From Flavobacterium ammonificans (lineage in GTDB: Bacteria > Bacteroidota > Bacteroidia > Flavobacteriales > Flavobacteriaceae), in NCBI RefSeq assembly GCF_020885975.1, contig NZ_AP025183.1:682001-746000 (forward strand): a DNA stretch of 64,000 bases, given 5' to 3'. Under the pieces are notes generated by a model. The model did not search any database, was not told the origin of the DNA, and saw only the letters and a program-made list of their open reading frames with translations. This document shows, in pieces, positions 14,723 to 23,126 of the stretch. Both the position numbers and the translations under genes were made by a program. How positions within the stretch are numbered: the first letter of the stretch is position 1; every line of letters starts with the position of its first letter.

Positions 14723-15838
14723 ATGAATAAATTGACACCCCTACTACTTTTTTTCCTATTCGTTAGTTCCATAGCACAAGTAAAAACTAACCTTCCACCA
14801 ATTCAAGAGGAGGTAAAAAACTATGCTTTAGAAACAGTAGCTTCAGGCATTTCAATACCTTGGGGAATGGCTTGGCTTCCTGGAGGAGCAATGTTAGTTA
14901 CCGAAAAAAGCGGTATTTTATATCAAATTGAAAACGGGGTAAAAACGGAAATTAAAAACGTTCCTAAAGTATACAATAGAGGACAGGGAGGGTTACTTGA
15001 TATTGCTTTACATCCCAACTATGCCCAAAATGGATGGATTTATATAACATATGCTTCTTCTGAAGGAGAAGGAGAAGGCGGAAACACCCAACTCATTCGC
15101 GCCAAATTGCAAAATGGGGGCTTAACACAAATTGAAACCTTATACAAAGCAGGCCCAAATACGACTAAAGGACAGCACTTTGGCTCCCGAATTATTTTTG
15201 ACAAAGAGGGGTTTCTCTATTTTTCAGTTGGAGATAGAGGGAATCATTTTGTAAACCCACAAGACATCACTCGTGATAGTGGAAAAATATACCGATTGCA
15301 TGACGATGGAAGTATTCCTAAAGACAATCCTTTTGTAGGGCAAAAGGATGCCAAAGAAGCCATTTATTCGTATGGCCATAGAAATCCTCAAGGACTGGCA
15401 CTACATCCTACTACTGGAGAGATTTGGGAACATGAACACGGACCTAAAGGAGGTGATGAAATCAACATCATAAAAAAAGCGGCTAATTACGGATGGCCAT
15501 TGGTTACGTTTGGTATTGATTATGATGAAACTATTATCAGCACTCAAACAGAAAAACCAGGTATTGAAAACCCTGTTTATTATTGGGTTCCTTCAATAGC
15601 TCCTAGCGGAATAACTTTTGTAACAAGTGATCGTTATCCAGAATGGAAAGGACATTTGCTCATTGGCTCACTAAAATTTCAATACTTGGAATGGTTAAAA
15701 TTGAAAGGAAATGAAATTATTGGACGTCAAAAAATCGCTACTGATATTGGTCGTATACGAAACATTGCTCAAGGACCTGATGGATTTATCTACATCGCTG
15801 TTGAAGGGAAAGGTATTCTTAAAATAATCCCTAATTAG
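14723..15838 (+). CDS. PQQ-dependent sugar dehydrogenase (glucose/sorbosone dehydrogenase family)
   Basis: Periplasmic six-bladed beta-propeller of 371 residues. Signal peptide MNKLTPLLLFFLFVSSIAQ. Family signatures: IPWGMAWLPGGAMLVTEKSG, GGLLDIALHPNY, GDRGNH, GHRNPQGLALHP, EHEHGPKGGDEIN, and NYGWPLVTFG. It resembles soluble aldose-sugar dehydrogenases (E. coli YliI type) that use PQQ and calcium to oxidise sugars or other alcohols. The following gene, 1 base later, encodes a cytochrome c that could accept the electrons. A TonB receptor converges on the pair. Confidence 0.92.
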   Translation: MNKLTPLLLFFLFVSSIAQVKTNLPPIQEEVKNYALETVASGISIPWGMAWLPGGAMLVTEKSGILYQIENGVKTEIKNVPKVYNRGQGGLLDIALHPNYAQNGWIYITYASSEGEGEGGNTQLIRAKLQNGGLTQIETLYKAGPNTTKGQHFGSRIIFDKEGFLYFSVGDRGNHFVNPQDITRDSGKIYRLHDDGSIPKDNPFVGQKDAKEAIYSYGHRNPQGLALHPTTGEIWEHEHGPKGGDEINIIKKAANYGWPLVTFGIDYDETIISTQTEKPGIENPVYYWVPSIAPSGITFVTSDRYPEWKGHLLIGSLKFQYLEWLKLKGNEIIGRQKIATDIGRIRNIAQGPDGFIYIAVEGKGILKIIPN

Positions 15839-15839
15839 G

Positions 15840-16283
15840 ATGATAAAAGTTAAATACATATTAGGATTAACGGCATTGCTTTTCTATTCTTTTAATTTCT
15901 CATCAAAGGAAAATCATTCGACATTTACGAAAGTAGTTCAGGAAAAATCACCTCTGGAAAAAAGCATAGAGAGCGGGAAAGAAATTTATGCTGATTTTTG
16001 TATCCAATGCCATATGGCAGATGGAAAAGGAGATTTGAAGAATTTTCCTCCTTTGGATGGATCCAATTGGTTGTCTGATAAAATAACTCAAAGTATTTAT
16101 GCGGTTAAATTTGGACAAACAGGCCCAATAGTAGTAAATGGCAAAAAATTCAATAATGCTATGCCTCCTATGGGATTGTCAAATCAAGAAGTTGCCGACG
16201 TAATGAATTACATTAGAAACTCCTGGAGCAACAAGCATAACAAAATGATTACTTTAAGCCAAGTTGAAGATGTGAAGCAATAA
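15840..16283 (+). CDS. Periplasmic c-type cytochrome
   Basis: 147 residues with an N-terminal hydrophobic anchor/signal (VKYILGLTALLFYSF) and a single class I haem c domain: CIQCH at 54-58, GPI...FNNAMPPMG giving the axial Met near 108-111, and a final helix EVADVMNYIRNSW. It starts 1 base after the PQQ dehydrogenase stop, so the two are co-translated and the cytochrome is the likely electron acceptor for that enzyme. Confidence 0.92.
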   Translation: MIKVKYILGLTALLFYSFNFSSKENHSTFTKVVQEKSPLEKSIESGKEIYADFCIQCHMADGKGDLKNFPPLDGSNWLSDKITQSIYAVKFGQTGPIVVNGKKFNNAMPPMGLSNQEVADVMNYIRNSWSNKHNKMITLSQVEDVKQ

Positions 16284-16303
16284 AGTAATTCATTACTACT
16301 TTA

Positions 16304-18391
16304 TCAAAACAGATACGAAATGGAGAACCCTCCATAATAATTTATAGGATTACCTGGATAATAATATCGTGGCGGAGCTGCGCCAAAACCTAACGCATTA
16401 GGCACGATAGAGGCTGCATATTTCTCATTCAATGCATTGTTGACGCCGGCAGTTAATTCTGCATTTAATTTCTTAAAAATCTTAAAAGCATAGGTCGTTT
16501 TAAGATCAAGTAAAGCATAGGCTTCGGTATATTTTGTATTGGCATCATTTATGGGTGTTTTTCCTACGGTTCTATAAGACGTATTTATAATAATCCCAGA
16601 TTTTGTAATAATATCTAATCCATAATTCAATTGTTTTTGGGGAACTGCGGTAAGTTGATTACCTGAATAATCGACGTTTAAATCAATAAAATCCTTAAAT
16701 TTAAAATAATTTATTGCGCCTGAAAAATAAGGAGTAATTTTAAAACTATCAGATTTCACAATATTGTAATTCACTGTAAATTCTATTCCTGGGTGAGAAC
16801 TCGAGCCCGCATTTAATCCAACATATTGATCTTCGGCTGTCCGTCGTGCTACTAATAAATTTTCAATTTGTGCGCTAAACAGAGCTACCTCTGTATATAA
16901 TTTATTTTCCAACCAATTTCCTTTGAATCCAATTTCGTAATTCCAACCGATTTCTGGTTCCAAATTGGTATTGATTTTACCTTCTGGAGTTAAGGCTTCG
17001 GCAAATGTAGGAACTGAGAATCCTTTACTAACAGAGGTATAAATGTTTTTTCCATTGTTTACCTTATATGAAAGACCAATCCTTGGCGAACAAATTGTTC
17101 CAAAAGTATAGTTTTGAATGCTTGAATTTTGAAGTGGTTGGAATACATCTTTAAATGAATACGCGGTAGAATTTAATGCAAATCCAGTTTCTAAATGAAT
17201 AGCTTTGGAAAGCCAAAACTCCATTTGTATAAAATAGTTGGAGTACTTTCTTTCTTCGTCAATGGCGCTGAACAAATTCCCTTGTAGGCTGCCTCGTCCA
17301 GGCTGTGATAGGTATAGGTTTTTATAAAGGGAATAGTCGTTTTCTTCCGAAGCAATTTCGGTACCAAAACTAAATTCGAATGGAAAAGAAAATAATCGGT
17401 CTTTATAATTAATATTTAAACGAATTCCCAAAGAACGGGTGTTTTCATCTAAAATATCAAAAGGTCTGGTTTCGTAAGCCTCTTTATAATTTGAAAAAAC
17501 ACTTGAATTTAATGACCATTTATTGGAGACTTGATAATCATAACCTAATCCAAATAAATACTTGTCGTAAGACTCATATCCTTGAGCTGCTGCCCATGTT
17601 GACGCTGCTTTTTTGGGGTTGTTGTTGAAGTCTTTTTCGCTTAAAGAGCTCGGGATATAAGCATTAAGCTTGGTATAAATTCCGATAAAAGATAAAGATC
17701 CATTATTTCCTAATTTTTGTTTTCCAAACAAGTTGAAATTTTCCCTGTTGTAGGAACTATTTTCTCTTGGTCCGTCAAGGTTTATATTGGAATAACTTGA
17801 AATCAAGTTTGATTTCGTATCACTGAAACCTCCAGACAATTGTTGCTGTATCAACCCAAAACTACCAAAATTGATGTTTGATTTGCCAAACGATTGCAAC
17901 AATGGTGTTTCTCTTGAAAATAAATGAATTACACCTCCCATACCGGAGCCAAAACTAGTTGAGTTGGGCCCTTTAATTATTTCTATCTTTTCGATGGATG
18001 CAATATCAATATCTTCAATAACCGTCTCTCCATCTCCAGAAGTTATAGGAATTCCATCAAAATAGGCTTTTATCCTATTCGTTCCGTATTGTGCTCGAGC
18101 TCCAATACCTCGAATAGAAATTCTATTTGTATTTAATGCACCTTGCTGCATAAATACTCCTGGTATTTTATTTAAAACGGGAGTGAGTAGTATTCCATCG
18201 GTTCTATTGATATCGGCTTTGCTAATTAAAACAATGGAAGAAGCGGTGTTTTGAAGTACATTTTTGATAGGGGAAGCATCTACTATTATTTCAGATAGCG
18301 CTGTAGTGTCTTTTTTTACTTGACTATAAACAGGACTGAAGTACAACACAATATGCAAAAAAAGTAAAAGAGGAAGTGCATTTTTACGCAT
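16304..18391 (-). CDS. TonB-dependent receptor (Fe/cofactor type)
   Basis: Outer-membrane transporter of 695 residues. Signal peptide to about 24 (FSPVYSQ), TonB-box-like ALSEIIVDASPI, plug with ISIRGIGARAQYGTNRIKAYFDGIPI and IEIIKGPNSTSFGSGMGG, then a 22-strand barrel ending in GGFSISYLF. It lacks the carboxypeptidase-like N-terminal domain of SusC-type receptors, so a small ligand (siderophore, haem-like or cofactor) is expected. It is convergent with the PQQ dehydrogenase/cytochrome pair, with about 20 bases between. An importer of PQQ itself, as known for E. coli PqqU (YncD), is a plausible inference. Confidence 0.88.
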   Translation of the reverse strand: MRKNALPLLLFLHIVLYFSPVYSQVKKDTTALSEIIVDASPIKNVLQNTASSIVLISKADINRTDGILLTPVLNKIPGVFMQQGALNTNRISIRGIGARAQYGTNRIKAYFDGIPITSGDGETVIEDIDIASIEKIEIIKGPNSTSFGSGMGGVIHLFSRETPLLQSFGKSNINFGSFGLIQQQLSGGFSDTKSNLISSYSNINLDGPRENSSYNRENFNLFGKQKLGNNGSLSFIGIYTKLNAYIPSSLSEKDFNNNPKKAASTWAAAQGYESYDKYLFGLGYDYQVSNKWSLNSSVFSNYKEAYETRPFDILDENTRSLGIRLNINYKDRLFSFPFEFSFGTEIASEENDYSLYKNLYLSQPGRGSLQGNLFSAIDEERKYSNYFIQMEFWLSKAIHLETGFALNSTAYSFKDVFQPLQNSSIQNYTFGTICSPRIGLSYKVNNGKNIYTSVSKGFSVPTFAEALTPEGKINTNLEPEIGWNYEIGFKGNWLENKLYTEVALFSAQIENLLVARRTAEDQYVGLNAGSSSHPGIEFTVNYNIVKSDSFKITPYFSGAINYFKFKDFIDLNVDYSGNQLTAVPQKQLNYGLDIITKSGIIINTSYRTVGKTPINDANTKYTEAYALLDLKTTYAFKIFKKLNAELTAGVNNALNEKYAASIVPNALGFGAAPPRYYYPGNPINYYGGFSISYLF

Positions 18392-18486
18392 TAGTTGTAT
18401 TTGATCGGGTTAAATAATACGCTAAGTTAGCTTTTTTTTAAATCTGAAAAAACTGAATTTACGACTGATTTTAATTCAACAAAATC

Positions 18487-18520
18487 AAAAAAGCCTTTAC
18501 AGAAATGTAAAGGCTTTTTT
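18487..18520. terminator. AAGCCTTTACA-family terminator, perfect form
   Basis: AAAAAAGCCTTTACA, GAAA loop, TGTAAAGGCTTTTTT; all arm bases pair. It lies downstream of the minus-strand gene at 18558, and upstream of the TonB receptor gene. Confidence 0.8.
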
Positions 18521-18557
18521 GATTAATCCTATTTTTACTTGCTGTTGTAAATATTGA

Positions 18558-18800
18558 TTATCCTCGAATCAAATTGAAAAATTCAATAAATACCATTCCA
18601 AAAACAATTGATAGGTGTGATATTAATACGATTTTTTGCCAAAAAGGTCTATCATTCCATTTTTGCTCGATATTGAACGGGTCAAATGCTAGCGCAATTC
18701 CAAAATATATCAAGGTTTGACCTATATCTTTTCGATATAGATAAATCCCCCCAAGAAGTACAAAACCTAAATAAAGAATTTTGTTAAAATTAGTTTTCAT
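18558..18800 (-). CDS. 80-residue membrane protein, paralogue A
   Basis: Unrecognised small membrane protein with hydrophobic segments at about 8-22, 28-42 and 58-76. The loop FDPFNIEQKWNDRPFWQK matches the 80-residue product of 21348-21590 (FDPFDQEQKWNDRPTWQK), as do the first residues (MKTxFNKxLYxGF). It lies 12 bases downstream of the M50 protease gene and is co-directional, suggesting an operon. No function can be assigned; context suggests a partner of the protease or of the nearby regulators. Confidence 0.75.
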   Translation of the reverse strand: MKTNFNKILYLGFVLLGGIYLYRKDIGQTLIYFGIALAFDPFNIEQKWNDRPFWQKIVLISHLSIVFGMVFIEFFNLIRG

Positions 18801-18812
18801 ATTGAATAGTTA

Positions 18813-19655
18813 TTAGTTGATCGAAAGACTTTTCCATATAGTTTTGGGTATACAATCTTTGTAGAGATACAAAGTGTTTTTAATTTTCAATGCAGTTTCT
18901 TCCTCACCCATTTCTTCATAATGCATGAATTCATAGTAATGTCCCCAAAATTGAATAATGGGCTCATCGTCTGATTGAATCATTTTTAAATCTTTAAGAG
19001 AGACATTTTTATAATGTGCATCAATCAATAATTGGCTTGTGGTTTTAAGAAAGACATATTCAATTTCGCCAATTTTTCCTTTGTTTAGTAGGCGTTGCAT
19101 TCTTTTTCTGTCTGTAAAAAATATTCCAGATTTTGAGGGCAATGTTGTGGCTAGAAACATACCAATGCAGATAATTCCAGTTATTCCTATGCTAGAATTG
19201 AATATACTATCTGTGATGTTAAATAAAATGATGAATAGTATCCCGAAAAAAAGAGAAAATAGTGGGCCAGCTATTAAAATATAGGCGTATTGTTTTTTCA
19301 GATAAGGTGTAATTTTTTTAGGAGAGGTTGCTGCAATTCCGCCGAAAAATTGGAATTCTTTGTTAAAGTAAAATTTAACCGTATCCTCATCTCTTTTTAT
19401 CCCTAAAAATGCAACTATGAATAACTGCAATTTAAATCCTTGAACTAATCCTGCTGTTAAGTGACCTAGTTCGTGAATGAAAATAGCAAAGAAAGGGCAA
19501 AGAATAATAGAACTTAAGAAAACAGCAGTTTCAACAGCAGTGTTTGGGAACAGTCTATTTATTGATTCTTTAGGTATTAAATAATAAGCACCTAGCATTA
19601 TTGCCATTCCTAAAATAAGTCCAACTAAGCTATCAATTAATGTTTTATTTTTCAT
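18813..19655 (-). CDS. M50-type membrane metalloprotease
   Basis: 280-residue integral membrane protein. Zinc site HELGH at 61-65 in a hydrophobic helix; a further helix pair carries AGPLFSLFFG (129-138), and the fourth ends TLPSKSGIFFTDRKRM with Asp182 in the position of the third zinc ligand of the M50 family. The last ~90 residues are a soluble tail without transmembrane helices. The layout fits a site-2-protease-like intramembrane peptidase, distinct from the housekeeping RseP at 8426. It is divergent from a membrane-tethered XRE regulator starting at 19965, an attractive substrate candidate. Confidence 0.82.
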   Translation of the reverse strand: MKNKTLIDSLVGLILGMAIMLGAYYLIPKESINRLFPNTAVETAVFLSSIILCPFFAIFIHELGHLTAGLVQGFKLQLFIVAFLGIKRDEDTVKFYFNKEFQFFGGIAATSPKKITPYLKKQYAYILIAGPLFSLFFGILFIILFNITDSIFNSSIGITGIICIGMFLATTLPSKSGIFFTDRKRMQRLLNKGKIGEIEYVFLKTTSQLLIDAHYKNVSLKDLKMIQSDDEPIIQFWGHYYEFMHYEEMGEEETALKIKNTLYLYKDCIPKTIWKSLSIN

Positions 19656-19964
19656 TGTAGAAGATCAAATTTTCTACAAAAATAGATTTTATATTTCATC
19701 TCAAATTGTATTTTTAAGACACTGAATACCTTTCAAAACAGTACTTTAGTTTGCACAATTTATAATCTAGGTCTTTTAGTTTTATAAAAACTTAACAAGC
19801 AAAAGTTGAATACCATTTAAGCATTGTAAAGGCTTTTTTAATGTAAACTTAAATGAATCTAAGTCCTATATTTATTTATGTTTTCTATTTTTGAACAGGA
19901 TATGACGTATAAATGACGTTAAGATGTCTATTGGTTGTAGCATTAGTAAAATTAAATTTGTAGC
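19656..19964. other. Divergent spacer between M50 and XRE genes
   Basis: About 310 bases. It includes a half-copy of the terminator family at 19812-19845 (only the right arm TGTAAAGGCTTTTTT is well kept), and the XRE promoter at its right end. No gene seen. Confidence 0.6.
19931..19960 (+). promoter_or_regulatory. Promoter giving a probable leaderless mRNA
   Basis: TTG (19931-19933), 19-base spacer, TAAATTTG (19953-19960). The start codon begins at 19965, only four bases after the -7 box, so transcription and translation should start at nearly the same base. Confidence 0.6.
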
Positions 19965-20345
19965 ATGGAATTGGGCACAAGAATAAAAGAAATTAGAATC
20001 CGTTTAACTATTTCTCAAAAAGAACTTTCAGAACAGTCTGGATTAACAATCAGAACAATTCAGCGTATTGAGAATAACGAAGTAAAACCTAGTCTTCATT
20101 CTTTGAAAGTAATTGGGGAGGTATTTAAAACCGACTTGTCTGAATTTGTTAATACATCCGAAACCAACCCCTATGAATTTAATTTAAACCTTAAAATCAC
20201 AGATATGAACCAGTTTATCAATGATTTAAAAACATTAGTAAGAAACAATTGGAAAATAATTCTTTTGATCTTGCTTGTTCTCTATTTTTATTCAAATTAT
20301 AATGATATTAAATTAGGGATAATGGAAGGATGGAACCGAAAATAA
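19965..20345 (+). CDS. Membrane-tethered XRE-family regulator
   Basis: 126 residues: an N-terminal helix-turn-helix (residues 5-60; LGTRIKEIRIRLTISQKELSEQ, TIRTIQRIENNEVKPSLHSLKVI), a linker, and one hydrophobic segment near 94-111 (WKIILLILLVLYFYSNY) with a short tail. This is a DNA-binding domain anchored in the inner membrane. The divergent neighbour is an M50 membrane protease, so regulated cleavage that frees the HTH is a reasonable but unproven model. Ended by an AAGCCTTTACA hairpin. Confidence 0.85.
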   Translation: MELGTRIKEIRIRLTISQKELSEQSGLTIRTIQRIENNEVKPSLHSLKVIGEVFKTDLSEFVNTSETNPYEFNLNLKITDMNQFINDLKTLVRNNWKIILLILLVLYFYSNYNDIKLGIMEGWNRK

Positions 20346-20360
20346 ATTTCACAGATTTGA

Positions 20361-20389
20361 TAAGCCTTTACAGCAATGTAAAGGCTTTA
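20361..20389 (+). terminator. AAGCCTTTACA-family terminator, last copy
   Basis: TAAGCCTTTACA, GCAA loop, TGTAAAGGCTTTA; perfect stem but a weak U tract (TTTATTTAT). Confidence 0.75.
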
Positions 20390-20447
20390 TTTATAGTACT
20401 ACTTTAGTTCTGCATTTTGATGAGGTTTATTTTTTTGATTAAATTTA

Positions 20448-21281
20448 TTGCCTATTTCTTATTTTGTGATAAAAACTATAACTCCAAATTCTCCGATTTT
20501 GAAAAAGCACATTGAGTGTTTTTATATTTATGAGGGTAAATCCAACACTAGATACGCTTATGTAGCTTTTCCTCATTATAACACAGGTTTATCTTTTTTT
20601 AAAGGCGCAACCATAAAAAGAAATCAAACTAGAATAGAAATTACTGAAAGCACTACAAATGGTCTTCAAATTGAAATATTAGGCAAGTATACCTACCCTT
20701 TATTAATTCAATTGGATGGATTAATTCGAGAAATTTCTATCGTATTTAAGCCAATGGGAATTAATCGATTTATACAGGACAATTACCAATCGATTGCACC
20801 TAATTTCACTCAAGAATTTACAAATAGCGTTTGGCGTCATTTTGGAGAAGACCTTTTTACAGGGGAAGATGACTTAAGTAAATTAGAATCGTTTTTACTT
20901 TCTCAATTTTCAGAAAATCAAGATTTAATTGCTATCGAAGAGTCTCTTAAATTATTAGAAAAAGGGAACGAACAAACGACAATAGATACTATCGCTGCCA
21001 AAGTAGGACTAAACCTAAAAACTTTTCAGAGGCATTTCAATAAACATATGGGTTGTAGTCCTATTGAGTATCGAAGAATATGCAGATTCAGAAATTCTTT
21101 AACCAGTAAGCTCAATAGTTCTGAATTAAAAAATTTAACCGATATAACTTATGAAGAAGGGTACTATGACCAGTCCTATTTCATTAAGGAATTCAGGAAA
21201 CTTACCAATCATAACCCGAAAGACTTTTTTAAAGCAACAAGTAAAGTGGATGGTGATAAGATAGTTTGGGAATTAAAATAG
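20448..21281 (+). CDS. AraC family transcriptional regulator
   Basis: 277 residues with a C-terminal AraC/XylS double helix-turn-helix at about 170-262 (IAAKVGLNLKTFQRHFNKHMGCSPIEYRR ... ITYEEGYYDQSYFIKEFRKLTNHNPKDF). The N-terminal half resembles the DUF6597-type sensing domain seen in Bacteroidota AraC proteins. No ATG exists before residue ~100; the frame must start with TTG at 20448 or GTG at 20466, so the exact N-terminus is uncertain. A small membrane protein gene follows. Confidence 0.85.
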   Translation: MPISYFVIKTITPNSPILKKHIECFYIYEGKSNTRYAYVAFPHYNTGLSFFKGATIKRNQTRIEITESTTNGLQIEILGKYTYPLLIQLDGLIREISIVFKPMGINRFIQDNYQSIAPNFTQEFTNSVWRHFGEDLFTGEDDLSKLESFLLSQFSENQDLIAIEESLKLLEKGNEQTTIDTIAAKVGLNLKTFQRHFNKHMGCSPIEYRRICRFRNSLTSKLNSSELKNLTDITYEEGYYDQSYFIKEFRKLTNHNPKDFFKATSKVDGDKIVWELK

Positions 21282-21318
21282 TGTCCTAAAAGTACAATTT
21301 TGAATATTTTTTTGAGTC

Positions 21319-21326
21319 TAATTTTG
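21319..21326 (+). promoter_or_regulatory. -7 box before paralogue B
   Basis: TAATTTTG with a TTTTG 16 bases upstream (21298-21302); the spacing is slightly short. Start codon follows at 21348. Confidence 0.4.
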
Positions 21327-21347
21327 TATAAATTTAAATTCATAATT

Positions 21348-21590
21348 ATGAAAACATCATTTAACAAATTTCTCTACATCGGATTTATTCTCGTTGGGCT
21401 ATTCCAAGCCTTCTTTTCAAAAGATTATATGCAAGCCGCATCTTCTTTTGCAATTGGTTTGATTTTTGATCCGTTTGATCAAGAACAAAAATGGAATGAC
21501 AGACCCACTTGGCAGAAAGCCGTTTTATTCGTTCATCTGGCCGTAGCAGCCGCATTTTTTGGCTATGCTATAGGTTGGAATGATAAATAA
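21348..21590 (+). CDS. 80-residue membrane protein, paralogue B
   Basis: Starts at ATG 21348 (MKTSFNKFLYIGFILVG); an upstream in-frame ATG at 21300 overlaps the promoter and is rejected. It has the same length and plan as the product of 18558-18800, with the shared loop FDPFxxEQKWNDRPxWQK and three hydrophobic segments. It follows an AraC-type regulator, whereas paralogue A follows an M50 protease. Function unknown; the conserved polar loop EQKWNDRP is the part most likely to be functional. Confidence 0.8.
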   Translation: MKTSFNKFLYIGFILVGLFQAFFSKDYMQAASSFAIGLIFDPFDQEQKWNDRPTWQKAVLFVHLAVAAAFFGYAIGWNDK

Positions 21591-21598
21591 TAAAGACA

Positions 21599-22117
21599 TT
21601 ACAACACTAACTTCATTAAGATATCGGTTTGAACTTCATTGCCAAAGATAAATTGATGTTGGTCAAAAGCGACGAAACCATTTTTGGTATAGAACTGAAG
21701 CGCGCGATGGTTTTCTTCCCAAACGCCTAACCATACATAGCTGCAAGAATTGGCTTTTGCGATAGCAATGGCTTTTTCAAAAAGGCTTTGACCTACATTT
21801 TTCCCATGGAAGTCTTGGAGCACATAAATGCGTTCAATTTCGAGCGAACTCTCATCTTGAAGTTCGGTTTGAGCAGGGCCAAAATTGACTTTTAAATAGC
21901 CAATAACCGATTCGTTTAGGGAGGCAAAATAAAATTCAGAGTTCGGATTTTCCAACTCAGCCGTCAGTTTTTCGTCTGAAAAGCTAGTAGCTAAATACAA
22001 AGCCATATTGTCTTCGGAATCGGACTCAAAAAAAGTATCATAGAAGGTTTTGCGTCCTATTTCTTGTAGTGGAACCAATTGGTCCAAGCCTATTTTTTTA
22101 ATTGCAAACGAATTCAT
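21599..22117 (-). CDS. GNAT family N-acetyltransferase
   Basis: 172 residues from ATG 22117 (MNSFAIKKIGLDQLVPLQEIG), which gives the normal N-terminal strand; the longer start at 22156 adds 13 unlikely residues. Acetyl-CoA-binding motif A is IERIYVLQDFHGKNVGQSLFEKAI (Q/RxxGxG/A as HGKNVG), with motif B near YVWLGVWEENHRALQFYTKNGF. Substrate unknown. It is divergent from the hexapeptide acetyltransferase with a very short spacer. Confidence 0.88.
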   Translation of the reverse strand: MNSFAIKKIGLDQLVPLQEIGRKTFYDTFFESDSEDNMALYLATSFSDEKLTAELENPNSEFYFASLNESVIGYLKVNFGPAQTELQDESSLEIERIYVLQDFHGKNVGQSLFEKAIAIAKANSCSYVWLGVWEENHRALQFYTKNGFVAFDQHQFIFGNEVQTDILMKLVL

Positions 22118-22172
22118 AGCCGCAAATATAAAATTTAATTGTATATATTTATCCACTCAAAAAGTATCAAAT

Positions 22173-22739
22173 TTGAAACAGGAAAGTGGAATTTTTAGCA
22201 GAATGTTAGCGGGAGGAATTATCGATAAAAACGATCCGGACTTGCCGAAACTTTGGAAACAGGTGTCGCAAACGATCGCTTTGTCTTCGGCCTTGAATAG
22301 CGCTACAGATATCAATCAAATTAGACTCCAATTAAGCAAAATTATAGGCAGCGCTATCGATTCGAGTACCATTGTTTTTGTGCCTTTTCATACCAATTTT
22401 GGAAAACACACCACGATTGGAAAAAATGTATTCATCAATCACGGCTGTTCGTTTTTAGACTTGGGCGGCATCACTATTGAAGATGAGGTGTTGATAGGGC
22501 CAAAAGTGAGTTTAATTACCGAAAATCATCTTACAGATCCTACCAATCGAAAATCCTTGGACTTAGCTAAAATTGTGATTAAAAAGAATGCTTGGATTGG
22601 CGCAGGTGCCATTATATTGCCAGGCGTAACCGTAGGGGAAAATGCCATTGTTGCCGCTGGTGCAGTGGTCAATAAAGACGTTGCAGATAATACTATAGTA
22701 GCTGGAGTACCGGCCAAAAAAATTAAAAAAATCAACTAA
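22173..22739 (+). CDS. Hexapeptide-repeat (LbH) O-acetyltransferase, maltose/galactoside type
   Basis: About 188 residues from a TTG at 22173; the first ATG (22203) would cut the helical N-terminal segment ESGIFSRMLAGGIIDKNDPDL that matches the Maa/LacA start. The left-handed beta-helix runs from about residue 62: GKHTTIGKNVFINHGCSFLDLGGITIEDEVLIGP, with the catalytic His in NHGCSF and the family loop TENHLTDP. The C-terminal NAIVAAGAVVNKDVADNTIVAGVPAKKI is typical. It transfers acetyl groups to sugars or similar. A small membrane gene follows after one base. Confidence 0.85.
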   Translation: MKQESGIFSRMLAGGIIDKNDPDLPKLWKQVSQTIALSSALNSATDINQIRLQLSKIIGSAIDSSTIVFVPFHTNFGKHTTIGKNVFINHGCSFLDLGGITIEDEVLIGPKVSLITENHLTDPTNRKSLDLAKIVIKKNAWIGAGAIILPGVTVGENAIVAAGAVVNKDVADNTIVAGVPAKKIKKIN

Positions 22740-22740
22740 T

Positions 22741-23022
22741 ATGAAGCAAGGAGTAATTACTTTTTTGAGCTGGTTTTTTGCCATCGTTTTTTCAGTAATA
22801 GGATTGATTAATTCCTTCGTTGGCAACGATCCTGAATTTGGAATTTTTATTGTATTTGCTTCTTTATTATTTTATCCACCCATTCGATTTGCGATAGAGA
22901 AAAAGCTAGGCTGGCGTATGCCAAAATTAGGGCTCACAGTTTTGGCAATTTTCATTTTGTGGTCTAGCTTAGGGGTTGGAGAATTAATAGATAAAATCCA
23001 AATGGCGCTTTCAATGCTGTAG
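22741..23022 (+). CDS. Small membrane protein, unknown
   Basis: 93 residues with three hydrophobic stretches (about 6-24, 31-50, 61-80) and a basic loop EKKLGWRMPK. It begins one base after the acetyltransferase stop, so it is co-transcribed. No domain recognised. Confidence 0.7.
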   Translation: MKQGVITFLSWFFAIVFSVIGLINSFVGNDPEFGIFIVFASLLFYPPIRFAIEKKLGWRMPKLGLTVLAIFILWSSLGVGELIDKIQMALSML

Positions 23023-23126
23023 TATTTTGGACTCACTTCTAAGCTAGAAAGTTGAAAAAACATAAAAATGCAATTTGAATAGTGTATTTAACATTAAATT
23101 ATATTCGTTTATAGTATTGCAACTCT

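Noticed and set aside
22050..22172. Longer start for the hexapeptide acetyltransferase
   Set aside because: The extension is antisense to the start of the GNAT gene and does not resemble the family N-terminus.
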